64,000 nt of DNA. It comes from Margaritispora aquatica (lineage: Eukaryota; Ascomycota; Leotiomycetes; Helotiales; Discinellaceae). The notes under the pieces were generated by a model. The model saw nothing but the letters and a program-made list of their open reading frames with translations. It had not been told where the DNA came from and did no database searches. Shown piece by piece: positions 35,189-46,350 of the stretch (position 1 is the first letter of the stretch; the number at the start of each line of letters is the position of its first letter). The stretch lies in NCBI GenBank assembly GCA_007644065.1, contig VJWN01000005.1, positions 1,954,735 to 2,018,734 of the forward strand, in the 5' to 3' direction. The position numbers and the translations under genes are program-made.

Positions 35189-37140
35189 ATGGCTATGTAC
35201 AGCAGCAGTCCCGGCGTGAACATGAACAATGGAGGGATGTCAGACCAAAATACCCCCAAAGCCCATCAAGCTTGCTTGACATGTCGCAAGCAAAAGCGCA
35301 AATGCAGCAAAACACTCCCATCTTGTAGCTTGTGCGAGCGCATGAATCGACACTGCGACTATTCCGAAGCTCCTCCTCCTCCTACTTCGGAAGACTTTGG
35401 GGTTCTGCGCATGAGGGTAATAGAACTTGAATCCAGATTGAACGGCACACAAAACCAACCTGCACCTTATGCGACACCTGCTTCGATGACTGCGTCCGAT
35501 AGTTTGGCTGCTGCTGCGATTGCTTCCTATACGCCTTCTCCGGATCTGCCATGGCAAAATATCCAGAATCGATTTCCAGCAATCGCCTTCTTGGACAGCG
35601 ATACGTTCAAGTATGGAGGGTATGTGTTGAAGTAACAGCTACAGAAGAATTATGTCTAACATACTTAGCATTGCGATCCCAAAGCCAGCCGTTCAAATTC
35701 CAGAAGTGAGTCAAGCTTATATTTCACGATATCTTTGTCTAACATTTTAGGATGTCCTTCAGATGCTCGGGGATGGTCCTGCAGTGCAAGCTGTTATTTC
35801 TGAATACTTCGCGACGGTTCACAAGTGGATGCCAGTTGTCTCTCAGAAGCGACTTACCCGAAACATGGCCAATCCTTTGTGGGAAGCTGGTCCTGATCTT
35901 GCGCTTTTGTTCCTCTGCATGAAGCTCATTATCTCTCGACCTCAAGATGGGATTGAAAGTTCTCACAGTCCAGTCTACGTCTCAGCTAAGCGATTTGTGA
36001 CCATGATGGAGTCAGCTGGTATGGTATCATTACTTGTTCTGCAAGCAAATCTTCTCATCACATGGTTTGAATATGGTCAAGCAATTTACCCTGCAGCTTG
36101 GATGTCTGCTGGGTGGTGCCTGCGATATGCGAACATGCTGGGAATCAATGAACACGATGAGGCTGCACAGTTACTTGGTCGATCGGTAAGAAATTCCCTG
36201 AAAGCCTAAGATTTCAGCTAACATTGAAAGGGCACTTGGACGGAGACCGAGGAGCGGAGGCGAACCTGGTGGGGAGTACTATTAGCAGACAGGTAATATT
36301 GTGCTTTCATCCGAGTCCACTGAGCTAATTGTTGAAGAATTATATCTGTTGGTAGTCAAGGATACATTTTGAACTCGCAGGAGCCAACCAAGGACACAAT
36401 CCTACCAGTTAGCGACTCGGCATGGGTGAGTTTCAGCCGTTGCTTCGTGAGGCACGACTAATTACAAATAGGATGAAGGAGAAATATCAGCAGCTATACA
36501 GTTTCGTGTCGGAAATCCTGGCGATGAGCATCTTGATCCATTTCCTCGTCTGTGTCAAGCATCGGTTATGCTGGGAAAAGTTCTCGCACATCACCATGGA
36601 GAAAAGATTCCGTCAGAAACTGCGACTTTTGGACTGGCCTCCCAACTCTACCTCGACATATCCATTCTATCACGGAAGATCAGTGAAGAGGCTGCCGCGA
36701 CCAAAGATTACATCAACTTCACAGCGCCGCTAGCCTTGACATTTAGCTCTCTCTGTGCTCTCTGTGAACGCTATTCGTGTCCTCAAGATTGCAAGACCAC
36801 TACCACTGAAGCCGCAGCTATGCAAGCCCAAGCCGTGGATGGCCTCAAGACGGTATCAAATAGTGTATATGACTTCTCGGCACAGCTCAATGCAATGACT
36901 TCTTCTCCTCAGGATCTGGACAAGGTCAGTCCAATCATTATGGACGCATTATATGCCGCTGCGTCTAATTATGCATGGCTTGTACGGGAGAGTGGCGATG
37001 AACAGAGTCAGATGGCACTAGAGTCCATCCGAAACTTTCTGGCAAGACTGGGCAGTCGATGGCGAAATGCAGCGGAGTACCAGAGGATTTTGGAGGCTCG
37101 GGAGTTCACTTATGCTGTGGGACAGGCGACAGCTGCTTGA
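35189..37140 (+). CDS. Zn2Cys6 transcription factor
   Basis: Six exons, 35189-35619, 35669-35705, 35751-36185, 36231-36292, 36338-36425 and 36472-37140, give 573 residues. The binuclear zinc cluster CLTCRKQKRKCSKTLPSC plus SLCERMNRHC is at about residues 29-55, followed by a Pro-rich linker and a short heptad region (LRMRVIELESRL) for dimerisation. The middle homology domain (f_trans type) shows WMPVVSQKRLTR, CLRYANMLGINEHDE and EERRRTWWGVLLADR, the usual signature of fungal-specific transcription factors. It should bind CGG-type DNA in the nucleus. Its target genes are unknown. It stands alone between decayed genes, 9 kb from the catabolic cluster and 7 kb from the second methyltransferase. 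The start ATG has a good context (GACATGG) and is the first before the zinc cluster. Confidence 0.92.
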
Positions 37141-38549
37141 TTGGAGTCGTTGATGGAGTTATCGAGGAAAAGAGGTATGATTGTTAATGTATAAATGAAC
37201 AAGGTAGCGATGCATTTCAGCGAGGTAGGTAGTTACAGCTAGCTATTCTCGGTCTATGTAGAATAAATACAAGATCTGTGCAATCATGTGTTGTTTAATA
37301 ATTGGGTGAGGGCAGGTTATCGCCATTAGTATAGTTTGACCAACCTTGCTCTTTTCTTGGATTTATTGTAAAGCAATCACACACTGTATTGACACCATTG
37401 AAACGCTGATTGTACCCACAATATCTCACTTACTACCCAGCACACTCCTCCTCTAAAATGCATATTTTATTACAGGCTTATGATCAGCACTGACACTGAA
37501 CGAAAACTCTTGTAAGGCAATGACGTCGAAATGCAGGGATTTAAACTTAGAAAGTTGAAATCTAGTCTACTTTTCCTCTCTTGGCGACGAAAGAAACTAT
37601 TCAGCCAATAAAAAGCTATAATTATCTATTTCTTTTCTTGATAACCTTATGGGGCATTCAGGATTTGCGCAGACTACTTCGTCATGAGGCGAGCCTTGGA
37701 GTGAGTCCGCCGTACTGTAGTAAGCTCTAGCGTTTTCTCGCTTACTAGACGTCTAAAGCGGGGAGGATGGATAACGACGCATGAAATCCACTGCCGTCCC
37801 TATTCCCACGATCAAAGCATGTCCCTAGATGATCCCATCAGCTTGGGCGTGAAAGGTGGCGTGACATTACTTATTACTCACCTTTTGTATATGGGTGTGC
37901 TACCACGCTGTGCTGGTACAGTACTGCGTCAGTATAATCTTACGATCTCGTGAAAGTGGCGACAATTTAGCCTTCAAACAATTGTTAGGCCATAGTGTTG
38001 TTTTTGGATACATCAGCATTTAGCTTTGATCCCAGCTTACTGGTATACCTGGGAAATAGTTCCGTCAAGACACTAGAGTATATTTCTTGTTCGGGTAGTA
38101 TTTTGGGGAAGTTAATTGGTTATCGGTTAGAATCCCCCGGCTTTGGTAGACATATCTAGAATGCTTGGCTGGGTCTATCTCGCTGAGTACTAAGTATACA
38201 GTACAGCAGTTCCTGCATAAGAATTTGTAGCTAATTAATTTAAAGGGACGCATTATGGCGTAAATAATGACTATTCTAACTTCGAGTAGATCCCTCATCG
38301 TTTACTGCTGTCAGGAATCTCAGAGCAAAGGAGCGTCCATCGGCTATCAAGTGGCTTATGATATATCCTGACAACTACATTAACTTCACCTTTCTCGAAG
38401 TCACAAATAGCTCGTTGTTTGTAGGCGTGTTTTCGTCCTAGAATCATGGAAGAGACAATCCTCTGCCAGTCGAAAGAACGGCAACAAAGCAACTGGCCCA
38501 GCAGTATGCAACGGGTCCAGCAAAGCCAGGGAAAAATGGGCATCATGAA
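37141..38549. other. Intergenic stretch, no gene seen
   Basis: AT-rich spacer. The minus-strand frames at 38.07-38.55 kb have no motif. The last 100 bases could be 5' coding remnants of the epimerase relic (frame open, no motif). Confidence 0.5.
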
Positions 38550-39382
38550 TCAAGAAAGATTCTTCTATTCACAACAAGCACGCGTGCTGATTTCGGGAAG
38601 ATAGCACCATTAGCACATGCCGCAAAGGAAGCCGGATACTTCGTCCGTTTCTTCGCGACCGGTATTCACATAATGAAGAAGTTTAGTGGAACTAAACACG
38701 GTATACACATCGGAAGTTGATTCTCCATACGAGTTCATCAACTAAGGACTAGGTAACTCCTAGGCAGTTATTCTGTCGAAGACCGTCCTTGCTATTTCAG
38801 ACTATGTTCAAGAGAACCGACCAGATCTTCTCATCGTGCATGGGGATCGTCTCGAAGCTTTTGCCGCTTCCTTTTTTGGTGCAACAAACTTGATTAGATG
38901 TGCCCATGTTGAGGGTAGTGAGGTGTCCGGGTCAATCAACGATAGCGAAAGGCACTGTAACACAAAACTAAGCATATGTCACTCCGTTGGTTCGGAATGT
39001 GCCAGGTGACGTGTCATCTCCCTCCGAGGACCCTGGGACCATTTTTAACATCGGATCTCTAGAGTAGACAGATGCGCCTGTAATAGCAGGACTTCACTCG
39101 AAAAAATTTAACGTCTACATGGAATGCCTTTCGAACAGTATGGCGTCGTCATTTTCCACCCGATTACATTGGAGACTCAAACAATTGGAGAGCAAGCGCC
39201 TTGTTCCGAGACTTCTCAGGACTTATGTCAAATGTCTAGGCAATCATTGGAAACAGCAGTGCAGGTGCATGGGAAGCTCCATTTTTTGAAGATCTCAGTC
39301 TCAACATTGGATCCCGCCAACAAGACAGGGGGCCAATGCAGCATCCTTTACACACGCCATATTTGACGTGGCGAGGATCTAG
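38550..39382 (+). pseudogene. Decayed NeuC-like UDP-GlcNAc 2-epimerase
   Basis: Five pieces in changing frames line up with hydrolysing UDP-N-acetylglucosamine 2-epimerases of the NeuC type. They read KILLFTTSTRADFGKIAP and FFATGIHIMKK (38550-38700); LSKTVLAISDYVQENRPD, LLIVHGDRLEAF and AHVEGSEVSGSI with a later RH (38713-39009); IFNIGSLE (39026-39120); GVVIFHPITLETQTIGE (about 39136-39190); and IIGNSSAGAWEAP with LNIGSR (39201-39380). In-frame stops lie at 38743 (TAA), 38761 (TAG), 39007 (TGA), 39065 (TAG) and 39237 (TAG), with at least four frame changes. The functional enzyme releases ManNAc from UDP-GlcNAc for sialic or related nonulosonic acids. That pathway is rare in fungi, so past gain from another lineage is possible. 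No partner synthase or cytidylyltransferase is nearby. Confidence 0.8.
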
Positions 39383-39968
39383 GGTTTCTTAAACTCAACT
39401 TGGGGCAAGAAATTCATGAGAGATGAGAGTTTCGCGACGAGAGTTGCCACGTACAAGTTCGTGAAGGTACTTAGTTAAGATCAAGTCTGGCTTATCAATC
39501 TATAGAAATACTTTTATATAGGTTTATAATTTGCAGAGTTTCGTAGACGCATTTGCGCCAGAAACAAATGAAAAGAATCATGACAAAATTTTCGGGCGCT
39601 CAGATCTGGAGATTTTCTTCATATGAATAGACTGAGAGTGGGATAAAAGATAGATTGAGGGCAGACTGCAAGGGCGGACAGGTAATACAAGTACAGGCTC
39701 AACTGTTCCAGAGCATGCATTCAACATGTCAAAATCGCACGATTTAATCGATTTCCTGATCTCCTGATCAGAAAACGGGACCATAATCAGCATGATCTGA
39801 CTGGAAGTACCTATGTAGCCAGTGCCAGGCTGGAAGAGTCGAGGAGCTCAGTTGGTGGCCAAAAGTAACTGACTATATGGTAAACATGGTGAGGCCCACT
39901 ATAAGTATTCAAAGGGACGATGGGTGGGATTAGTATTAATTAAAGCAAACAAAGAATATCGCCATAGT
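39383..39968. other. Intergenic stretch, no gene seen
   Basis: No gene. It should contain the promoter of the ankyrin gene starting at 39969. Confidence 0.5.
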
Positions 39969-42468
39969 ATGGATCCATTGTCAATAACAGTAAGCGTCGT
40001 TACACTTATCGCAGCTGCTGGCAAGACATTCGATACCCTGAACAAGCTTTGGAATCTTCGGCATGCACCACCCGAAGTCGCCTTGCTTATGAATGAGGTC
40101 TGCCTGCCCTGTCTGCCTTGTTTGCCCTCTTTCCATTCCATTGTGGCACCGACTTATGCTGATCTGTTATAAGATCACGGATCTCCGTGCAGTGCTAGAC
40201 ATTCTCCGTGATGCTGTTCTGCAGTCCTCACCTTCAATAAAACGTTGCATTGAATCGCTTCAAAAATTTGTCGACAAAGCCGCATCCTACATATTGGAAC
40301 TAGATCAACTGGTACAAAAAATCAATGGTCAACCGAACGCCTCCACTGCAAAACCAAGACTGTTGCTAGTGCATATACAGTGGGCAAAGCACAAAAAGGA
40401 GGTGCTCCGCTTTCAACAACAGATTCGAGAGTGTCGGATAAACATCCAAACCGCGCTGTCGGCTATAAGCACCATCCAAAAGTTAGATCTCCTTGTATTT
40501 ACAATACTTCGACCCTTTACTATACTGACTTAACTCAAGTCAAGACCAGTGCACGATCCTACTGGCGCTCCAGGAGGCTGTCATTTCGGGTGGAACGTCA
40601 ATCAGAAAAGGGAAAGACAGCGTTAATACTCTTGATCCCGAGACTCTACTGCACGAGTTTGAGAGATTTTCCGTTGTTGAGAATACTTCCTCAGAACAGG
40701 ACAAAAGATTCGAGCTCAACCGACCACCTATTACTTTTTCTAGCCCACAAAACACCACAGTTATAGCCAGGACGCATCACACCAGCTACTTTCCAGGATC
40801 TAGAGAGTATCTTCAAATTCGGGCATATCCTGGAAAGAGAACTTGTGCTCAGACTTGTCCTTGCCAGTGCCACGTTAAAACTCGGTTGAAATCGCCTTCT
40901 TGGTTGCGTGGTGTTATTGGGACGTTATTCTGCAGCTACACTGGCACACCAGTCAATATGCGGCCTTGTGATTACTCAAAATGTCGCCGATGTGAGCCAC
41001 CATCCCTTGAGCTGTCATACGTGTTTCCTGGTTGGGTCTTAGCTAGAGCAGTCTCGTTGACGATGCTTTGGAGCTGCTACACAAGCTCCGTATCGTCTAT
41101 GGCAGTTCACATTTCAAATGTCATCCCCCTGAGTTCGCCGATATTTGGTGATATTATTACTGGGAGTGATCAAAGAGTAAAAGATATCTTCTCGCAGAGG
41201 CTTGCGTCGCCTTTCGACGTTGATCCCTTTGGGCGATCTCTTCTTCACTGGGCCATGGACCAGATGCAACCAAACATCTCGAGACTCTTGATTCAAACTG
41301 GTGCCGACCCTTTAATTGTAGATTCTTCGGGCAGGTTCGCATTCTCATCTCCGTATCTCCGTATCTCTACCATTCCTTCCCTCTTCGTCTATTTATTTCA
41401 AATGCTGACGAACGGCATAGAACTCCCATAGAGATCTGTTGGGAAAGAATTCTTATGAGTTCTCAAACAAACGACAACACAGTTCAGCTAAAGGCGATTT
41501 GCCAGGGTGTTGATGATAGCATTGGCGAGGATGTGTCAATCAAGAACAACTTTGGCTACAGCGATGTTCATCTGAGTGTCCTCGGTCTGTCGCACAAACA
41601 AGTAACCGAGGTTCTCCGCCACGATAGCAACAAGATCAATGCACAAGACAAACTTGGGAGAACAGCTTTATTTTGGGCCAGTAGCCGAGGCGATATTAGC
41701 GCTGTGCGGTGTTTACTCGAGAACGGAGCTGATCCCAATATTCCTGACTATGACAAAGGCCAAACTCCACTGCACACCGCTGCCGCCGGGGGTCTTATAG
41801 ATCGCGTTCAATCTCTTTTGGGGGCCTCCGATGCTTGGATAAGAGAGCTTGATCTCCACCCTGGCCCGCCTTTAAGTTTCGCTAGGGTAGGTGCGGAAAG
41901 CCGAACTAAGGTCATGGAACTTTTGCTCCAGTTCGGAGCAAATGTGAATGCCAAAAACACGATTCACAGCAACACTCCACTCCATCAAGCTGTGCTCTTA
42001 GGAATCTTTGAGAATGTGAAGTTTCTGGTCGACCACGGAGCTGATATCGAGCAACAGAATGTCAACGGCGGCACACCTCTGGATGTCTCAATCTGGGAGC
42101 ATCAAATCAAAACATTCAGGTATCTTCTGAGCAAAAACGCCTCCTTCCATTATCGCACTGTGTTTGGGGAGAATATATTACACACAATCGCGCGTACACG
42201 CAACGTTGATATCATGCACGTCTTAGCCAGCATTCGGATGGAGGGTGCAGACCCTGATGGACGCAATGACTTTGGGCAAACACCAGATGAACTTTTCCAA
42301 ACTTTCAATAGCGCAATTAGTCCCGTCTATAGCATGCCGAATAATGAGCAGCGGGACGCATGGCTTCAATTAATGGAATCAGTCCGCAACAATATCATTG
42401 AGGAGGTGGACAGCTCTGAAGTCTCCTCAAGCTCAGGAGAGTTTGTTGATACAAGCGAATATATTTAG
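39969..42468 (+). CDS. Ankyrin-repeat protein with fungal N-terminal domain
   Basis: Four exons, 39969-40097, 40174-40481, 40540-41334 and 41421-42468, give 759 residues. The N-terminal MDPLSITVSVVTLIAAA with the following helices (NLRHAPPEVALLMNE, ITDLRAVLDIL) is the fungal N-terminal helical domain used in NLR-like and ankyrin proteins. A middle segment has the Cys/His pattern CPCQCHVKTR, SPSWLRGVIGTLF and CDYSKCRRCE, known from fungal ankyrin proteins. Ankyrin repeats follow from about residue 390, for example GRSLLHWAM, GRTALFWASSRGDI, GQTPLHTAAAGGLID and NTPLHQAVLLGIFENV, up to GGTPLDVS. The architecture suggests an intracellular sensor or scaffold, possibly in non-self recognition. All introns are GT..AG, and the exon 3 acceptor was chosen to keep the QDQCTILLALQEAV frame. 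Confidence 0.85.
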
Positions 42469-44200
42469 GGAATTGCTAAACACAATGGAATGCCTCATAG
42501 TATAGTTGCTGAGGAGGAATGCACAGCCTTGCTGTGTCCGATTTCCTGCGCTCCCCACAAAAATCAATCTCCCAGGAACCCAGGAACCGTCGTAAAATAG
42601 AGCCTTCCTCTGCCTCACGCGGACTACGTTCAAGGCCACCTCGACAGAGTACCTCATTACTTAGTAAGGGAAGATATGGAATGCGAGGAAATGGGAAGGG
42701 AAGCGATGGGGAAGGTCGCATCAGAGAAGGATTTGGATTTGGATAACCGAGGCTTGGCAGGGAGGCGAGGAAGGAGAAAGAGAGAGAGAAAGGGGGGAGA
42801 CGCAAAGACAACAACAAGAACCACAATATCAAATTTGGTATTGAATTGTGTGCTGTGTGGGAGATGTGACGAGCGTGTATTCATCTGTAGGTATGTACAA
42901 GAGCGTGAAGAAGACCATGCACACAACCATAGATACGATCAGCCCTCTGAGCAAAGGCGCGCAGATTCGACAGAGCAAAACGCGTGCAATCGCCGCCGTA
43001 TGAACATCTCGCTGTGGACTGGGCTTCAAAGACATATCGTGAATCTACCTCAGAGGTAGGTGGTACATGTATGGGGTGCTCTATCCGAGTAGTATTGGTG
43101 GAGAAAGATTCCTGACCGAAAGAGTATGATATAGGTTAGGAATGTGTTGAATATGTATGGTAAGCGTATTGGCTTTGCACCAGTGACACAAAATTAGCAG
43201 AATCTGTTTCACAAAACTGTCTGGCATACAACTAGAAGTTGGGCCTATGAATGTATATTTGTGAATATAGACAATATATATGCTTTAAGCGGATCTTGGA
43301 TGTCCCATACACTTCCTTCTATCCATATTCGGCGTCTTTTGTCAAATAATTCTGCTAGAAAGCGAACTATAAGACGGGAATCTATATTGAATATCGAAAT
43401 AGGAAATATAGACACGATTTTTGATAGAGATGTAAATTAGGTGATGGTTGTCAGTTTCAGACATCTGCTAAATAATAATGGTATTGGTGAAGTTGATTGA
43501 AAAGAGAAAGATTAGAAAATGGTCATGGCGAATGGCTTTATAATACCACGGTCAAAAGAGCAAACTACCCAAAAAAAAGTTTGGTCTACTTGGTTTGGTC
43601 TATACATGGATAGAAACCGCCCCAAGGGCCTCCCGCCTAGCGACCTCCCACTGGGAGACTAGACACAGTAGACCGGAAATTTCCATCCCTTACGGGCACG
43701 GCAACGTCAACTCACTTTTGGCACACCCGTTCCCGGGATTGGGTGCAACCTTAGCCATGAGGGGAACGAGATCGAGTTAGGTAAGGTGTGTGGTGGACAC
43801 CGTACGGCCAGCGTATGTTTGGGATGAGACTCACCGCATCTTGTCCAACGTTGGCGAATCGATGTTGTCTAGATGCGTGTTAGCTTTGTTCTTGTGAAGA
43901 TACTTACGTTGGGTATATGTTGCTTGGTTAGACGGGAGGAGTCTCGTGTGCTACGGTTGCACTAGGGTTTCTGGGGACTTGTTTATGGTTGGTGGGGAAT
44001 TTTTCGCTCCATTGTGTTTTATGCGACGGCAAGCATGAACCTCAGCTTGACAGCCACCAACTCAAATTTGAAACTTCACGCAGTCCCCAATTGATTATGC
44101 GCGTCGGTTTGAAATATCCTTTTCTTTCTAGTACAGCTTGCATCATCTATGGCAAATCTATCGCTAATGTACAGTTCCCAGCTCTAGGTAGCTTCACCGT
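42469..44200. other. Intergenic stretch with a polypurine tract
   Basis: The plus strand is strongly purine-biased from about 42661 to 42805 (GGGAAGGGAAG, GAAAGAGAGAGAGAAAGGGG), which opens long but meaningless frames on both strands. No other feature is seen. The last part is the 3' flank of the cytochrome b5 reductase gene. Confidence 0.5.
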
Positions 44201-45326
44201 CTAAAACTTGTAAACCTGCTCTTTGCTGTATCCCAGCTCCTTAAGAGCTCCATCCAACTCACCCTGATCAGAAGGCGACTTCTTGCCTCCAGAAATAGCC
44301 TTGTACATGGGCGGTGGTCCACACACGAAGATCTTGATATTCTCCTCCTTTGGTTCTGGCAGCACAGTCTTCAACAGCTCCTTGGTGATGAATCCAGTGT
44401 TTCCTTTCCATCCCTTGGGTGCCTTGTCCAGAACGTAGAAAGCGCGGAAACGTTGTGGGTATGTGTTCTCCAGCTCCTCCAGCTCCTTTTTCAGCAGGAT
44501 ATCGGCTTCTGAGACGTTGGCAAACACGAGAGTCACCTTCGTCTTGTCTTCTGGGTTGTTGAAGATAGCGCGCGCGACTTGGTACATGGGTGTGATGCCG
44601 GTTCCTCCTGAGATGAGCGCGACATGCGAGTGCTTGTTTGCAGTCCATGAGTATTTAGGGATGGGGCCCTTGAAGGCGAGCTCCTCTCCTGGCTGCATCT
44701 CGTGCATGTGCGACGACATCACACCATTGGGGTAAACCTTCACCAAAAGGTCCAAGAAGCCCTTATCCTCTGCCAAGGTGTTAGCATAAGTCTGATATTG
44801 AGATTCCACACATCTCACCCTCGTCGCTGACGGGAGTATATGGTCTTATCGCAGGCTTCTCCATCCCTGGGCCCTTATATTTGGTGAGGAGCGCAGATGC
44901 GACATGTAGGCCACTCACTTGGCCCTCCTCCGGCAGGGCGAAACGGAGCTTCTTGGTATTGTGGTTGACACTCTCCACGCTGTCAAGCTTCAAGTTGATG
45001 AAACCTTGATCTCCACCAGTGAACGCAGACTTGGCTGCAACACCTACAGCTTGCTTTGCCTTTCCCTCCGCATCTTTCGCAACCTCCTTCACTTTGGTGG
45101 CATTGTCGCCTTGGCTGTAATACCAGTATCCTGCTCCACCTAGCACGGCGACAGCTCCAGCGTAGAGAAGAGTGTTCGAGCTACCGCTTGATGGCTCAGT
45201 TGCGTAGCGGCGAGTTTGCTAATTGATTGATTGATGAGTTTGTGATCATGGTGGGGTGGTGATATTGAAGTGGGAACTTACAGTCCTCAATGGCTGCGCG
45301 ACTCTGAAAGCTTGTCTTGCGAACAT
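44201..45326 (-). CDS. MCR1: NADH-cytochrome b5 reductase, mitochondrial type
   Basis: Three exons, 45326-45282, 45218-44819 and 44769-44201, give 337 residues. The N-terminus [20 protein letters not shown] is a typical Arg-rich mitochondrial presequence, followed by one membrane segment ([19 protein letters not shown], about 30-48). The ferredoxin-reductase fold follows: the FAD-binding RPYTPVSDE, then [15 protein letters not shown], the NADH-binding [11 protein letters not shown] and the C-terminal [12 protein letters not shown]. The enzyme passes electrons from NADH to cytochrome b5 or alternative acceptors at the outer mitochondrial membrane and intermembrane space, and supports sterol synthesis and antioxidant reduction. 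It is an ordinary housekeeping gene, with length and order as in other ascomycete MCR1 proteins. The second intron is 49 bp with acceptor GGCAG. Confidence 0.95.
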
Positions 45327-46350
45327 GATGGCGGATCAAGTACCTTGATTTGGGATGAATTGAAGCCAATTGATCTATTTGAAGGTATATATTCGTGAGA
45401 AGGGAAGCTTGTAAGTAAATAAATGTTGGATGCCAAAAAGTTTCAAAGCTCAACATGACGTCTTTGGAGCTTTGACCACGCTAAGCTGTAAGAAGCCTAG
45501 TCAGATCTTCAATATCTTTAATCCGATCTCACTTTTCATCTCTTCTGGTTCTCAGCTGCAGTTCAGGTAAGAAGACAACTTTAAGATCTTACCTTAAGGT
45601 ATCTTCAGGTAGGTACAGTAAGAATATCGAATATCAAATATCAAAATAGGACTTCAGTTTGTCCTGGCCTACACATGTGGGACAATATAATGGCTACCAT
45701 CATGTAAGATACATTCTTCTACCACAAACCGTTCTAGATTGTGAGGATCATGCTCAGGCAGGATAAAGATGGGGGAATCAAAGAATGAAGTTGGTGCTGA
45801 AAGACAGCATTTGAGCTACTCATTTGCCGTATCAATAGTCTATAATATTGCGCTTCACGACATCTGGCTTACCGCAGTCCACAGTCGTGGATACGTTTTT
45901 AAATCCGAGTCTGTGATCGACAATCAACAAACACAATCTCTTGCTCCACAGATCCGACAGACGTGCGAGTTTCGTCTCAGATACAGATAGGAAAGAAATA
46001 AGAGCAGCCAATCGTCTTTTCAATCACAGACCCTAGTAAATATGATAACAATGCTCTACAGTATCAGGTATCATCGATACTGTAAGCAGGACCTGCAGAA
46101 TCCAAATACTCTCCGGCGGTCACTTTTATTGTCGGCTGTGATGGATGCACCCAGATCTCATAATCTCCAATACAACCACCTCCCACCCCCCCAAATACAA
46201 TAAACTTCAAACATTAGCTCCGTCGTAGTGTCATTGAACCATTACTTGTACTCAGTTATGGTTTAACAAATCGAACGTTAGCCTTGACACATAAACACTC
46301 TTTATTGTCGCCCGTTTTTTCCAAGAACCACCAGTACAGCAACCGCAGCT
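45327..46350. other. Intergenic region, divergent promoters
   Basis: Lies between the leftward reductase gene and the rightward permease gene. A CCGGCGG site is listed separately. A C-rich stretch (CCACCTCCCACCCCCCC-like) is at about 46179-46193. No gene is seen. Confidence 0.5.
46113..46119. promoter_or_regulatory. CCG-N-CGG site upstream of the permease
   Basis: CCGGCGG, an inverted pair of CGG half-sites as bound by Zn2Cys6 regulators, 232 bp before the permease ATG. Similar sites lie in the other promoters of this cluster. Confidence 0.45.

Noticed and set aside
38065..38546. Minus-strand frames upstream of the epimerase relic
   Set aside because: No motif; the plus strand holds the recognisable relic just downstream.
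41050..41150. Alternative frame inside the ankyrin gene that reads like coding sequence
   Set aside because: The frame used in the model keeps the family's middle segment and leads into the ankyrin repeats without a stop; the other frame ends in TGA.
42476..43059. Several overlapping frames on both strands
   Set aside because: Produced by a polypurine tract; no motif and no stable strand preference.
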